A stretch of 64,000 nt of DNA. Source: Megalonaias nervosa (lineage: Eukaryota; Mollusca; Bivalvia; Unionida; Unionidae). Made by a program: the position numbers and the translations under genes. The stretch is from positions 28,475-92,474 of the forward strand of contig JAECUM010012835.1 of the NCBI GenBank assembly GCA_016617855.1, in the 5' to 3' direction. This document shows positions 44,417 through 55,585 of this stretch, piece by piece. Numbering within the stretch: position 1 is the first letter of the stretch; each line of letters opens with the position of its first letter. The notes beneath the pieces were generated by a model. The model was not told the DNA's origin. It ran no database searches and worked only from the letters and a program-made list of their open reading frames with translations.

Positions 44417-44640
44417 GAAGGCATTTGTCTTTATATATCACTTGACATCTCACAAATGTCCACATTGATTTGAGTCTTAGCTCAGCCAATGTGGGCATGC
44501 ATGAAAGCTTGCCAGTAGCATCCCATGAGTTGGTGGTTCCTCCTGGGCTCTTGTTCCACCAAGTATACTGACTGACATGTATAGCCTACCTATCATGTGT
44601 TAAAAAACTGCAATAAACCTACAAAACCAAGTCAATCCAA
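44417..44640 (+). mobile_element. SINE, right piece (interrupted)
   Basis: AAGGCATTTGTCTTTATATA, TCACTTGACATCTCACAAAT, GTCCACATTGATTTGAGTCT (B-box-like) and TAGCTCAGCCAATGTGGG follow directly on from the head piece at 38,851. A tRNA-Leu-like head with a long variable arm is recovered when the 5.5-kb element is removed. Tail ends in CCAAGTCAATCCAAGCC. Confidence 0.6.
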
Positions 44641-45371
44641 GCCAAGTCTAAACACCTAAAATTAATTTGGTTTTTTTTGTTTTCTTTGCAATTTGAATGC
44701 ACCAACAAGCTTCTTTAAGCGTTTTGAATCAATTTTGTTGCATAAAACACAAATGCACCACTTACCTAGCACCATGTACTCATTTTGATGCATCACGTTA
44801 CATCAAGGGTATCCAGCCTTTCTTGGGCAGGGGGTTTAGGGCCAAAACATCTCAAATAATTACGGTCGCGGGCAGCATGAGCAAGAATAGTTCCTTATCA
44901 CTAATTGTGGATATTAATTAAAATGCATATTTTGAAACGAAATGCCTACATGGCCATGAATTCTAAGCACAATGCAACGGACTGGGCTGCATGCAGCCGA
45001 TGGGTTGGGCACACCTGCTTTACATGGTTTCTTATGCTCGGTAAATGAACAGCAATGGAAAAATTTATTAAGTCTCACCAAAGCTGTATATATGAAATAT
45101 AGTTTTAAGGTAACCTACTCAACTGAAAATGTTGATTTATTTGCTGAAATGCATCCCTTCACCACAATTCATGACCAGAATTACCAATATTGGCTATATA
45201 TATGTTTAAACAAAAATTCTAGCTTTAGTTTATTGCAGCATATACCTAATTGTGATATATATGCTAAATTTGAAATTGCAGTAAAACATCTGCCTACCAT
45301 AGAGACAGTGGCATAAAACTATGTGAGTGATGTGTTAGGTAAAATGTGTAAACAGGTGATAGGACAAGTAC
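44641..45371. other. no gene seen
   Basis: A 114-codon plus-strand frame at 44,972-45,316 begins in GC-richer text (CTGCATGCAGCCGATGGGTT). Its start region, with GCATGCAGCCGATGGGTTGG, resembles the end of a hAT-type inverted repeat known from other genomes (from memory), with a possible partner near 44,815-44,870 (CCTTTCTTGGGCAGGGGGTT). Not firm enough to call. Confidence 0.3.
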
Positions 45372-45600
45372 TGTATATACTCACTTACAAGTAGAGTCCA
45401 ACTGCAAAGAACACATGCCTTAATTTGCCAAAACATAATGCACTAGCAGACCAGGGTCGCTGTTATTTGTTCTACCGATTACTCCAAACAAACTGCATAC
45501 ATAGAGACCAGGATCTGCTGGCACATAATGCACCAGCAGATCTCTGTAAGTGCAATTTGCAGTTGGACTACACTTATAATTGAGTCTATATCATCCAAAA
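45372..45600 (+). mobile_element. foldback element, long form, copy 13
   Basis: GTATATACTCACTTACAAGT at the left, GGACTACACTTATAATTGAG TC at the right, with GACCAGGGTCGCTGTTATTT and CCAGGATCTGCTGGCACATA inside. Both hairpins present. Confidence 0.85.
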
Positions 45601-46249
45601 TATCAACTTAATTCTGAGCCAAGCCTGATGCTAAAGTGAGCAGGTGGACCATTCTAGGAATCTTGGCTGACTCAGATCCTAAACATGCAGATAATAACAG
45701 ACAGGAAGTAGTAATCATTTTTCCCCTCCCACTACTGGTTCTTGTTAACCATGCTGGCAACAGGTTGCTGCTGCTGATCAAAGCTCAACCACAGCTCAGT
45801 CAATTAAAGCAACAGGTCTCCAAGTTTCCCTCTACAAACCCTTACATGTATTACTAAAATACACACTTTTAATGTTTGTACAATTAATCCATATGAATGG
45901 ATTTCAATGAATTTAGACTTTTCACATGGGGGGGGCAGGAATGAAAGTGAAAGTTAGTATAGTGACTGAAAAAGGGATGTGAAAAGATATCCATTTCATC
46001 AGACCACACGAGCTCACCAAACTTTTTCATTCAGTTCACTCTTCTAATCGCTAAAATTTCAAATACCTAATACTTGCTCAGAAATATGATTTTCATGAAA
46101 AACATAACATTCTTATATTTTGTTTTACTCCTTTGAATTCATTTTTTGTAGTGGATATAAATTATGATTTTGCACACACCAAAAAAAATATTAATTTCAA
46201 CTTAAATTTATGGACTGAGGAAGACATCCTACTGTCTTTACAGATTCCA
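45601..46249. other. no gene seen
   Basis: Seven-base G run at 45,929. A 73-codon plus-strand frame at 45,636-45,857 has no recognisable motif. Confidence 0.4.
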
Positions 46250-46393
46250 TAAATACTCGCATAATGCACTGGGTCTATGTTACTGTTTACTCCTAACAAA
46301 CTGCACAGACCCAGATCTGCTGCACATTATGCACCATCATTTCTGTGCCTGTGCAGTTTGCAGTTGGACTTGTAAACAAGTATAGCTGGTAAC
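46250..46393 (+). mobile_element. foldback element, copy 14
   Basis: AAATACTCGCATAATGCACT, GGGTCTATGTTACTGTTTAC, TAACAAACTGCACAGACCCA and GTGCAGTTTGCAGTTGGACT ending AAGTATAGCTGGTA. About 145 bp, left arm shortened. Confidence 0.8.
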
Positions 46394-47935
46394 TCCACTG
46401 TTCACTGGTTTGTTAAATTTGTGATTCCTATTAACCATGAAATCCACAAATTCGATACCAAATTAATAAAAGTGAACTTGCAGTATTCTATATAAATTCT
46501 GGCCAGCTACCATCAAATTTTATTTCACACCAAAATTTACAACTTGTCATAGACTGTAAGGCTGTTATGTTTACAAAATGTTCAAAAAATGCACAAAGTA
46601 TACAATAACCAAAATGATGCCATTTAATAAAAACAATTAAAACTCAACCTTCTTCCCAATCTGTACATTAGGCTCAAAGCTAGAATGTATGTTTGGGGTT
46701 TTCTTGGCACATCAGCACAACCCTGGCTATCTGACAATTAAAAGCTTAGTTCCACAATATAAAAGGAATACTGCACAAAACTTTATGAAGATAAACACAT
46801 AAGTTTAATTTAAATATGTAGTCCTTGAAGATAAAACACAAAGATCTTGAGGACAAAAATATCAAGGTTAAATATTGCTCAAATCTTCTGGATGATAACC
46901 CTGTCAAATATGTTCTTAAAATTATCTTTTAACTTTGTAACATAAACTACATTCTTTGATAAAGTCAAAGTCTTTTTGCTAGTGGAACATCATCAAAAAA
47001 AATGCTTGATAAAGTTGACAGCATCAAATTTCTGTCTTGCAGTCTGAAAGTTGACCCACTTGACAATAATTAATTCCACTGATAGTGGACACTCACAAAA
47101 TGCATTCCAGTTGAGATTCACCCTTCAGGGGATATGACCTTGGAAGAAGCAAAAGCTTGAGACTACACCTTGATTAAATCATACGCCAAAAGTTCTTTGT
47201 TCCTCTCTACTGTCAATTACTATCATGGAGAAACACTCACCTGTTGTGGCAGGTGTTTTGCACTGGCTTAAATATAACAACACTAGCTTCCACTCCTTAG
47301 GGAAAACAAATGGGTCAAACCTAAACACAAAAAACCCAATAAAAATTCCATTACATCAGTTCAGCATATGCCTTTACTCAACCATACTTCCTTGAAGCAA
47401 CAAAAAAAACCAGAACATTTTTCTATCAAACCAGACCAGGCAACAAGGGATAATAACAGCAAAGGTAGAAGAGATAAACGAGTGAATATGATCATAATGA
47501 TAACATCTACACAGACAAAGCTGTTCTATCATTCAGGTCTGTGGACAAGATCAGATTAAAACTAGGATCAATCACAAATTACAGTTGTAAGCAGAAAGTT
47601 TCTATCCTATCATTTATCAGCATGAACAAAATGGCAACAGCTATCTCCATCTTTTTCTAAAATCATGGGTTAACTAGGATCTTTGCTAATATGTAAAATT
47701 AAGTGCTTCCTTTTTGTTTTGTTTTTAAACCCCAATCCACATGTATCATATCAAATCATGTAATCAAAACTTTGTCTTATTGTTACCTTATTAGAATTCT
47801 ATACATTCATATAAATTTGCATTTTTGAGCAAATTTGCTACTTGTTAAAAGTGAAAGAGAAGTCACCTTCATACAGAATCATAACAGATAAAGATGTTGC
47901 TAAACGATGTATTTGTTATGTAATGAAATGGACAC
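46394..47935. other. no gene seen
   Basis: AT-rich throughout. No tandem or inverted repeats; only short frames (63 codons at 47,368-47,559) without motifs. Confidence 0.4.
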
Positions 47936-48428
47936 GTTTTTCTACTATAATAATTTCCCATAAATTCCACATTTGTGCCATAATGATTTACCATAACATC
48001 CATATGATTTACTCATGCAATCCACGTTCCTACTATAATGATTTACCCATACCATCCAAACGTTCTACTATAATGATTTACCCTTACCATCCACATCTGT
48101 ACTATGATTTACCCACAGCATCCACATTTCTACTTTTACTATATTCATCCACATTTGTACTATAATGATTTACCATAACATCCACATCTCTACAGTAATG
48201 ATTTACTTGTACAATCCCATTTGTACTATGATGATTTACCCAATAGATCCACATTTCTACTATGACTTACCCATACCATCCACATTTCTACATTGATTTA
48301 CCCATAACATACATTTCTACTATGATTTACCCATAACACCCACATTTGTACTATGCTGATTTACCATAACATCCACAGTTCTACTATAATGACTTACTTA
48401 TACAATCCCCATTTGTACTATAACAATT
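47936..48428. repeat. degenerate 35-bp satellite
   Basis: About thirteen copies built from CTACTATAATGATTTACCCA, TACCATCCACATTT. Variants include ATTTACCATAACATCC and GATTTACTTGTACAATCCCA. It ends exactly where the R1 repeat begins at 48,431. Confidence 0.88.
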
Positions 48429-48430
48429 TA

Positions 48431-49067
48431 TGTAATGTGTCGAATTTTGAATAAGTATGGAACCTTAAAATTGAATACACTGTGCATTAAAATTTTATTA
48501 CAGTCAAGCCAGCAAGGTCTTTGTGATGGGTCACTTCAACCTTTTCTTCATGTCAGTGTTAAACTTGAAAGGCCAGCATCTACGGCTCAGTTAGAATTGA
48601 CCCGGGCATCGCAACGCTGTCCTGGGAAAGTAAACATTAAAGTTACTGACCGTAACTGCTTGATGTGAATCCCATGTCAAATAGTCAAAGGGAAGTTGAT
48701 ATGCATCGTATTTCTCAGATTCTTGGCTGTCAAAATCTGATGAAAGAAATAATTATCTTGGGGAAAAATTAGGAACCACTGATTTTGATTGGTTAGTTTA
48801 AATTAAGGCGTACACCTTGGAAGTAATGTTAAATTTAAAAGTAACGACTTTGGTCGAATTCTTTAGTCCAAAATTTCCTGCAAGAGGATAAGATTGGCTC
48901 CGGGGAAACCTAAAGAATAGTGCTTTCCTTGTTAAACAAGTAAAGGGGACCAGGTGGCTGTCTTGTAAGAAAAGACAGGCTTTAGTACTAGGATGCACAA
49001 TTTCTGAAAAGAACAGCATTAAGGAAACAGCTTCCATGAATAGTCGGGGACAGTCCGAAGACGGAAG
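48431..49067 (+). mobile_element. dispersed repeat R1, copy B
   Basis: Counterpart of 17,319-17,964. The junction with the 35-bp satellite at 48,430 and with unique sequence at 17,318 defines the R1 start as TGTAATGTGTCGAATTTTGA. The plus-strand frame MCRILNKYGTLKLNTLCIKI... is open for 77 codons here but stops earlier in copy A, and the minus-strand frame STKACLFLQDSHLVPF is open in both. Neither shows a protein motif I recognise. Confidence 0.75.
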
Positions 49068-50279
49068 GACACTAAAAAGGGAGAAGAACACATGGTCGAG
49101 TGTAAATACTCCCAAGATACTGCAAAGGTATCAATAAGTAAAGTTTGAGGGACTGGTTTGTATGAAATATATCTAGGCAGTTGACTATTCAGTATTCAGG
49201 CAAAAGAAAGGGGTCAGTGGGTCAGTATCACATGTACCAAGGAATGTTCAATTTCCTGGTAATTTTCAGGCCTCAACCTGCATTCAGAATTATGGTTTAA
49301 TAAGTGCAGATGAACAGTGGCAGTCATATACAATATGCCAGGTAGATGACAAGGACCGAGCCAAGTATCTGTTGCTCTACATTCCTGTATTTCAAAAAAC
49401 CAAGGCAACCCCCATTAGTTTAATGTGCAGGATTGCAACATGACTGTCCATAAGCAGTCTTCTTGTTAAATAGATAAAAACTAAGGCTTGTACATAAACT
49501 GTTGGCAGAAGGTAGAATGTCACTGGCCAACGCACAACATGAGGACAATTCTTGTGGCCTGCCATGCTCTTTATTTGAGAGAAAAAGGTCCATCTGTGTG
49601 GAGAATGATGATATTGATCATGCTCACCCGAAAACCTTTTTTCCTTAGGAAACGAGGAGATCTATTATGGTCTGAAACATTTTAGCCAATTTCCAGATTA
49701 CCTTTTGGCACCATGAAATACTTACATTTCTTTGGCTGTATCAACTGCACCCACCAAATGTACAATTGTGGGGTTGATAGAACAGTGACAACTTGGCCAA
49801 AAAATGCACTGAAAAACTTCCAGAATCTTCATTTTCAATGCTTGCTACAAGGAGACATTATAATTCATCCTCAGCTTTATGATGATTTCCAGAGGCCTTT
49901 TAATTCGTTCCACAGCAGTGCCAAAGTGAGTGATGATTTCCACAGAGAGGCCTTTTAATTTGTTCCACAGTAGTGCCCAAGTGCGTGATGACTGTTGATG
50001 GGGGACAGATCCCCCGTCACTAGTATGAACTTATGATGTCTGAGAAGATACAGCCAACATTTGACTTTAAAGTGACAATACAAACAGTTTTGCCTGCAAC
50101 AAAACTTTGATGGTTTTTCAAACATTGATGCATATGTATTATAGCATTTGAAATAAATTCACAGAAGCTTTCAAACACTTGAAATGCCCAACATTTCAAT
50201 ACTGGTTGTAAGGGTGCAAATTTCTGTCGCTCTGTGAAGAACATGTTAAGTTGGGCAGGTGAACGATTAATTAGATTTA
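49068..50279. other. no firm gene; one 58-bp tandem duplication
   Basis: GATGATTTCCAGAGGCCTTT and GATGATTTCCACAGAGAGGC start two copies of a duplicated segment ending in CACAGYAGTGCC (49,878-49,990). The sequence continues towards the distal part of R1 and may be the interior of that element. Confidence 0.5.
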
Positions 50280-52150
50280 TGGGGACCGGCGCGTCTTTAA
50301 ATCGTCATAATGCACTGATTGGTAATGTCTCTTTCATGAGAGCAGTGATTCTTAATTAAGCCTTCGTTTATTTAACTGAAAGGGATAGGGGTTAACTTCC
50401 AATCTGTATCGAAGCTGTCAATTTTGAAGTTTTCCAGGAATCAGTATTTGGTAATCTGAGGTTGTCAGGCAGACTACATTTTTAGTGCCTAGTTAAGGCG
50501 GGGGAGATAATTAATTCAGACTGGTTACCCTGAATAAGGGGACGTGATTCCACATGAAAACTCTGTTTTAATGTGCCGCCACAAAGGTCCTGGTCAGTCA
50601 ACACTTTTTTCTGCAAGAGAAAACAAATGTAGAAGACTCCGGCTCAAATTTAGAAGAAATTCATTCGTAAGTAATCATCCAAGGGATCGGATGTCTGAAA
50701 AATCGACGGACAATTCTGGCGGTAAAGCTTGAAGACACGAGGTATTTTGCATCAATCTCATGTAAATCATTGATATCAATATGACGATTTGTTTGATTTA
50801 TTTGCTTATATTTGCATGAATTTATTTGGCTAGATTCATAGATCAATTTTCGTGATATGAATACAACTGTGTGAGTTCATCTATATGAATCCGTACAATG
50901 ATATTCTTTATATAAGTTGATGAATCGTTTGAATGTATAGTCTCGATTGTTATAGATAAATATGTATCTAGAATTTCATGCCTTACTTTAGTTGATATGA
51001 GTTACGAGAATCCATGAGAATTCTCCGACTTAGATGATTTCACGTATGATAAAGACTTGAGTGCGTATTGACTGAAATTAATGTTGTTAAACCATGTAGT
51101 AAGATTTCATATATGCTAGAGACTTGAATGTGTGTATTCGCTATAAATACTGTAGTTGAGCCATGTAAGGAATTTCATTCATTCATTTGTGTAACTGAGA
51201 TGAGACTGGAACTGATGTCTTGGGGTGATGTTAATGTGAGCCAGTGTTGAAATAGCCATTAGGAAGTACATTAATCTTAGGAAACTAGGTTTGTTTATGG
51301 TGTGCCGTGTTTAGTTAGACCAGATGGCCGTTGGTATCTGTTTGAATTCCAATAGAACTATATCTGACATTAACGAGGGGGGGGAAGTATGATCCATTCT
51401 CAGTAGGATACCTGACAGAATATTTAGGTTGCTACTTTGTTTACTTTTGGAAGGTGAGATAGCTCCACGTGATGTATTCACCGACGTATCCACGTGACAT
51501 ATTCACCGACGTATCTACGTGACGTATACACGAATCTACCTGTTGAAGTATCTACGCATCACGTACTTACATAACCACCTAACCACACAGAGTTCGAGGG
51601 CCGAAAGCGGCGAGACACTAGAGAGTTGGAGAAGGGAAAAGTGGAAAGGACCCAGACGTACAGGCACAGGGAAGTTAAAGAACAGTTGCAGTGAATTCAG
51701 ACTGAACCAGAACAATCAGGTTTTGAATCTGTACAAGGCACTGACTTTGATCTTTCATTCGATTCGATGATGAACTAATTCTATCATTTAAAACAGATCG
51801 GCTATTTGTATAAGTATATTTGTGTTTGAAATTCGTTGAATGATTTGTTTTAAAAAAAAGTGTATCTTCCTAATGTAATGTATTATCACAATTGTTTATG
51901 AATTTTTATTAAATTTATTGTCTTTACATGTACGGGGGGCTCATGTCATTCTGTTTTATATATCTGCTCAGATCTCTATCTATTCCACCTATAAGTTTCA
52001 CACTTTATATCGATATTTACTCAATCCGGGCAATTACACCATACGCAATCACCCTCTAGATAACGATAACCGAAATCCACTACAACCCACCCCCTACAAA
52101 GCTGGGGGAGTTTGTGGCACTGGTGTTTGGTCACTGCATACAAATTCTTA
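50280..52150 (+). mobile_element. probable distal part of R1 element (copy B)
   Basis: Composition differs from the surroundings: more CpG and mixed sequence (GGGGACCGGCGCGTCTTTAA, GAGGGCCGAAAGCGGCGAGA). The last 150 bp (51,930-52,080) match 18,230-18,385, which also follows an R1 copy. The end TACAAAGCTGGGGGAGTTTG then TGGCACTGGTGTTTGGTCAC resembles the region after an LTR (leader/primer site) in some Ty3-type elements. No matching second LTR and no protein motifs were found, so an LTR identity is a guess. Confidence 0.4.
51465..51537. repeat. 25-bp tandem repeat with CACGTGA and GACGTA
   Basis: Three units: CCACGTGATGTATTCACCGA CGTAT (51,465-51,489), CCACGTGACATATTCACCGA CGTAT (51,490-51,514) and a partial CTACGTGACGTATACACGAA (51,515-51,537). 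Each unit offers an E-box-like CACGTGA and a CRE-like half site. Confidence 0.9.
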
Positions 52151-52319
52151 ACCTCAAATTATTTCAAGGTGAAATTGGCATATTTCCAAAACATGGGCAT
52201 AGAAAAAGGGCCATGTGAACATGTAACCCCAAGAACAACTTCAGTTTGTCTATGTTTCAGGTACTTCTGAAACTTTTCTATGGCTGTTTTGCAAAAAAAA
52301 AAGTAACATTTTCTCAAAA

Positions 52320-52462
52320 CATATGTTGTAGAGTAGAACTGCTATATGTCCTCTTTTTTTCTGGACATATCCTCCTTTTTGGTCCTTTAATGTCTAAAGA
52401 GATACACCCACTTTCTGGAGTGTCCTCCTTTTTCAAAGTTCAAATATGGTAACCCTATGATA
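52320..52462 (-). mobile_element. possible hAT-type terminal fragment
   Basis: On the minus strand AGGGTTACCATATTTGAACT, TTGAAAAAGGAGGACACTCC and GGACATATGTCC-like text. A very similar motif is widespread in animal genomes as the end of DNA elements (from memory). No partner end was found. Confidence 0.35.
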
Positions 52463-53815
52463 GAATATTACAAATTTTTTTAGCATATTCACTAGAGTTA
52501 TTGTACATATATACATTGCTTTGAAATCACAAATTAGTAAACTTCCATTTTAAAATCAAGCTATGATGAGATATTTTTAATCAATGTTCACATTGTGAAA
52601 AATGAAATGGAAATTGAAAAGAATTGTGACCATTAGCTTTACAAGACAATTTTCTGTAGAAAACTAGCTTGTTGCTGCCATAAATGTTCACTGATTATTG
52701 ATCTGGTCCACAAATGACCATGTTTCTATCATGTGACCCACACATGACGTTTGCTTGAGGCAAAGAGGGCAAATCTAGCCCTGCTGCTGTTGATATAAAT
52801 GACTGCTGTGCAGTCCCATGACCTACAATGGTATGTTAAACTTCAGCATCACCAACAATACCTACACTAAATATGGTTGCAGTGGGGCTTCTCCCAGAAT
52901 GAAGCCCTTTACCCAGTTGTAACTGTTCACAGTATGCCAAAATTTTTTGCACATGATTGCTTAAGATCACCTATCTTGAAGATAACTGCTCTTATATACC
53001 TGTCAATTCCTAGGACGAGAATCAAACCCAAAGCAGGCAGACTGATGGCGACAACATCCCAGTAATGATCAGTCATGTATGTTGCGTCTAACCTAGAAAA
53101 TATATTCCACATGATTAAAATAAAAAAGTATAAAAATTTTGTACAAAAGTTAGAATAATAAGAAACATTAATGTTATATAATCTGATTTCTTGATATAAA
53201 TGCCTGCAATTTCATAAAATTGTTTTGTGTTTTTGAACCCAATATATAAAGTACCATTCCAGTGAGGTCATTTGTTACATAGCCACTTCATGAGAAGAGT
53301 TATGGTTCCTACTGTCACAGGTGACCTTTACAAGAAGACATAATCCTGAGCTTATACACCAATATTCCCGCACCTTTCGCCATTAATTGCATAAACAGAA
53401 CACGAAAGCATTTAAAAAGCGGACTAAGCTGATTATGCATGTTCGTTTGAAGTGTTCATTTCCACCAAATATGTTTGAAAAATTGCAGATGCATTTTATA
53501 TCTGCCAAAGGGACAATTAACTATAAATACATGTGGATGTTATTAATGTTGGGTTGTGACATGAAAATACAAAAAGATAATCTTGATCGCCTGTTCATTT
53601 TGCCATTTATAGAACATCTTGTTGAGAGTGTATGTGTGCGATTTGGATTTTTAATGTAGCTTTAAAAAATTTTAAGTCATATTGCTAAGATGTCTGGAGT
53701 GTGGCAGTTTATAGTGATGTCCAGCACTGGGGAATCATGCCACAGACATGTAGCATCATGTCCCACCCAGTCACATCTTCCTGACACCAGTCCAACCAGT
53801 CCTAACACTAACATA
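52463..53815. other. no gene seen
   Basis: A 90-codon plus-strand frame at 53,387-53,659 follows CCCGCACCTTTCGCCATTAA but has no recognised domain; left uncalled. Confidence 0.35.
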
Positions 53816-53817
53816 TT

Positions 53818-53948
53818 AATGCTGAGCACGAAGTGAGGCAGCTGCTAGTACCATTTTTATAAGTCTTTGGTATGATTCAGATGGTGTTCAAACCCACGAC
53901 CTCCCACATCCAATGCGGATGCTCTAACCACTTAGGCCACCGGAGTGG
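53818..53948 (-). mobile_element. tRNA-derived SINE, family 2, copy B
   Basis: Minus strand: CGGTGGCCTAAGTGGTTAGA, GCATCCGCATTGGATGTGGG, AGGTCGTGGGTTTGAACACC, then ACTTATAAAAATGGTACTAG and CAGCTGCCTCACTTCGTGCT. Head and body both match 34,622-34,757, and here A and B boxes are better kept. Confidence 0.85.
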
Positions 53949-54529
53949 TGAACATCTTGTTGATGTCACAACTGTTCATGTTGATGTCACATGACAACAT
54001 GACACATGCCATCGATGGAAACAAAGGGGTCATAAACCATGTAATATATTCTTCCAGGTAAAGAACCATATTGACACTAGATACAGTTGTAAGGAAGTAC
54101 TCGATAACATGCTCACTCAGGGTAATGAACAATATACATGTCCTGAACAAAATACATGCCCAACTCTGGGTCATGTTGACTATATACGTGTCCAAATTAG
54201 GGTCATGCTGCAAAGAGCTCCTGCCTGATTTCAGCTACACTAGATATAGTTGCAGTGTGTGCAACAAGTATGAAACCCTTTGTTGATATGCAACCCTGCC
54301 AAAGTTGATTGGCTCTAGTGTTTTGCAACAGATCCATGTGCAACAGGAGTCAGGTTTTTAGTTGTGCAGGCAGTACATCATTACACGTTCGACTGGCTTG
54401 TACAGGAGTTTTGAAATGTGAGGGACAAACTGAACTAATGAAAAACTAAACAAACTTTGTTAGTAACTAAAACCACAAACTAACCATCACTTAGGACTTG
54501 TGTACTGACCAGTCACATGATTTATGTGT
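53949..54529. other. no gene seen
   Basis: GTTGATGTCACAACTGTTCA and GTTGATGTCACATGACAACA at 53,955-54,000 form a small local repeat. Frames of 71-93 codons are without motifs. Confidence 0.4.
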
Positions 54530-54619
54530 TATTTCTTAGGGTCCCTGAGGGTTCAAAAGCTTCAGTGAATTTGCTGGTCTCTGCCTCCCAATGAATCCTC
54601 TATCAAAAGGTATTTTATC

Positions 54620-55235
54620 TGGTATTGGCTCACAGGTTTCCAGATTGTCCATGCTCAGAAATAGACAGATATAAATTTTTAGGTAATTCACAGTTCTCTT
54701 GAGAATCCAAGCTGGGACCCAATATAAATTAATTTTTATGTTATTCACAGTTGTGCAGAGTAACCAAGCTCAGCCCCTACACAGATACAAATAATATGCA
54801 ATTCACAGTTCTGCTGAGTATCCAAACTCGAACCTGACAGATATAAATAACAGATCATTCACATTTCTCCAGAGTAACCAAGTTCAGACCTGACATAGAC
54901 ATCATTACTGGATCATTTCGTTTTCCAGAGTATCCAAGCTGGGACCTGATATAAATTAATTTTTAGGTCATTCAGTTCTGCTGAGTATCCAAGCTCAGAC
55001 CTGACATAAATATAAATAATATGCAATTCAGAGTTCTGCTGGGCATCCATGCTTGGACCTGACAGATATAATAGATCATTCACAGTTCTGTAGAGTTCTG
55101 CAGAGTATCCAAGCTAAGACCTGACACAGATACAAATAATATGCAATTCACAGCTCTGCCAAGTATCCAAGCTCAGACCTGACATAGATATAAATAATAT
55201 GCAATTCACAGTTCTGCAGAGTATCCAAGCTAAGG
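54620..55235. repeat. 66-bp minisatellite, about nine copies
   Basis: Units carry CACAGTTCTGCTGAGTATCC, AAGCTCAGACCTGACATAGA and TATAAATAATATGCAATT. Unit length varies between about 55 and 75 bp through loss of parts of the AAATAATATGC segment. Confidence 0.9.
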
Positions 55236-55585
55236 ATATGATGCTCTAAAGGTAACATGAGGTAAGAGGCAAGTAATTCCACTACTCTCTAAAAAAGGCT
55301 GTGATGCTCTAAAGGTACCATTTGGTAAGAGGTAAGTAATTCCACTACTCTCTAAATAAGGTCCTAATGTACTAAAGGTGCCTTGAGGTAAGAGGAAAGC
55401 AATTCCACTACTCTCTATGCTCTAAGGATGACTTGAGGCAAGTAGCTCCAACTCTCTCTGAAATATGGCAGAGATGCTCTAAAGATGTCCTTGAAGTATG
55501 AGGCAAGTACCTCCAACTCTCTCTGAAATGTGGTTGTGTTGTTCTAGTGGTGCCTTGATGTACAAGGCAAGTAGATTAATGTCAT
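55236..55585. repeat. 65-bp minisatellite, five copies, adjacent to the previous array
   Basis: Units carry GATGCTCTAAAGGTAACATG, AGGTAAGAGGCAAGTAATTC and CACTACTCTCTAAA. It starts within a few bases of the end of the 66-bp array but has an unrelated unit. Confidence 0.88.

Noticed and set aside
50280..52150. Complete LTR retrotransposon
   Set aside because: No pair of LTRs and no gag, protease, reverse transcriptase or integrase motif could be found in the region.
53860..53948. Functional tRNA gene on the minus strand
   Set aside because: Good A and B boxes, but the same head and non-tRNA body recur at 34,622-34,757, so it is a SINE.
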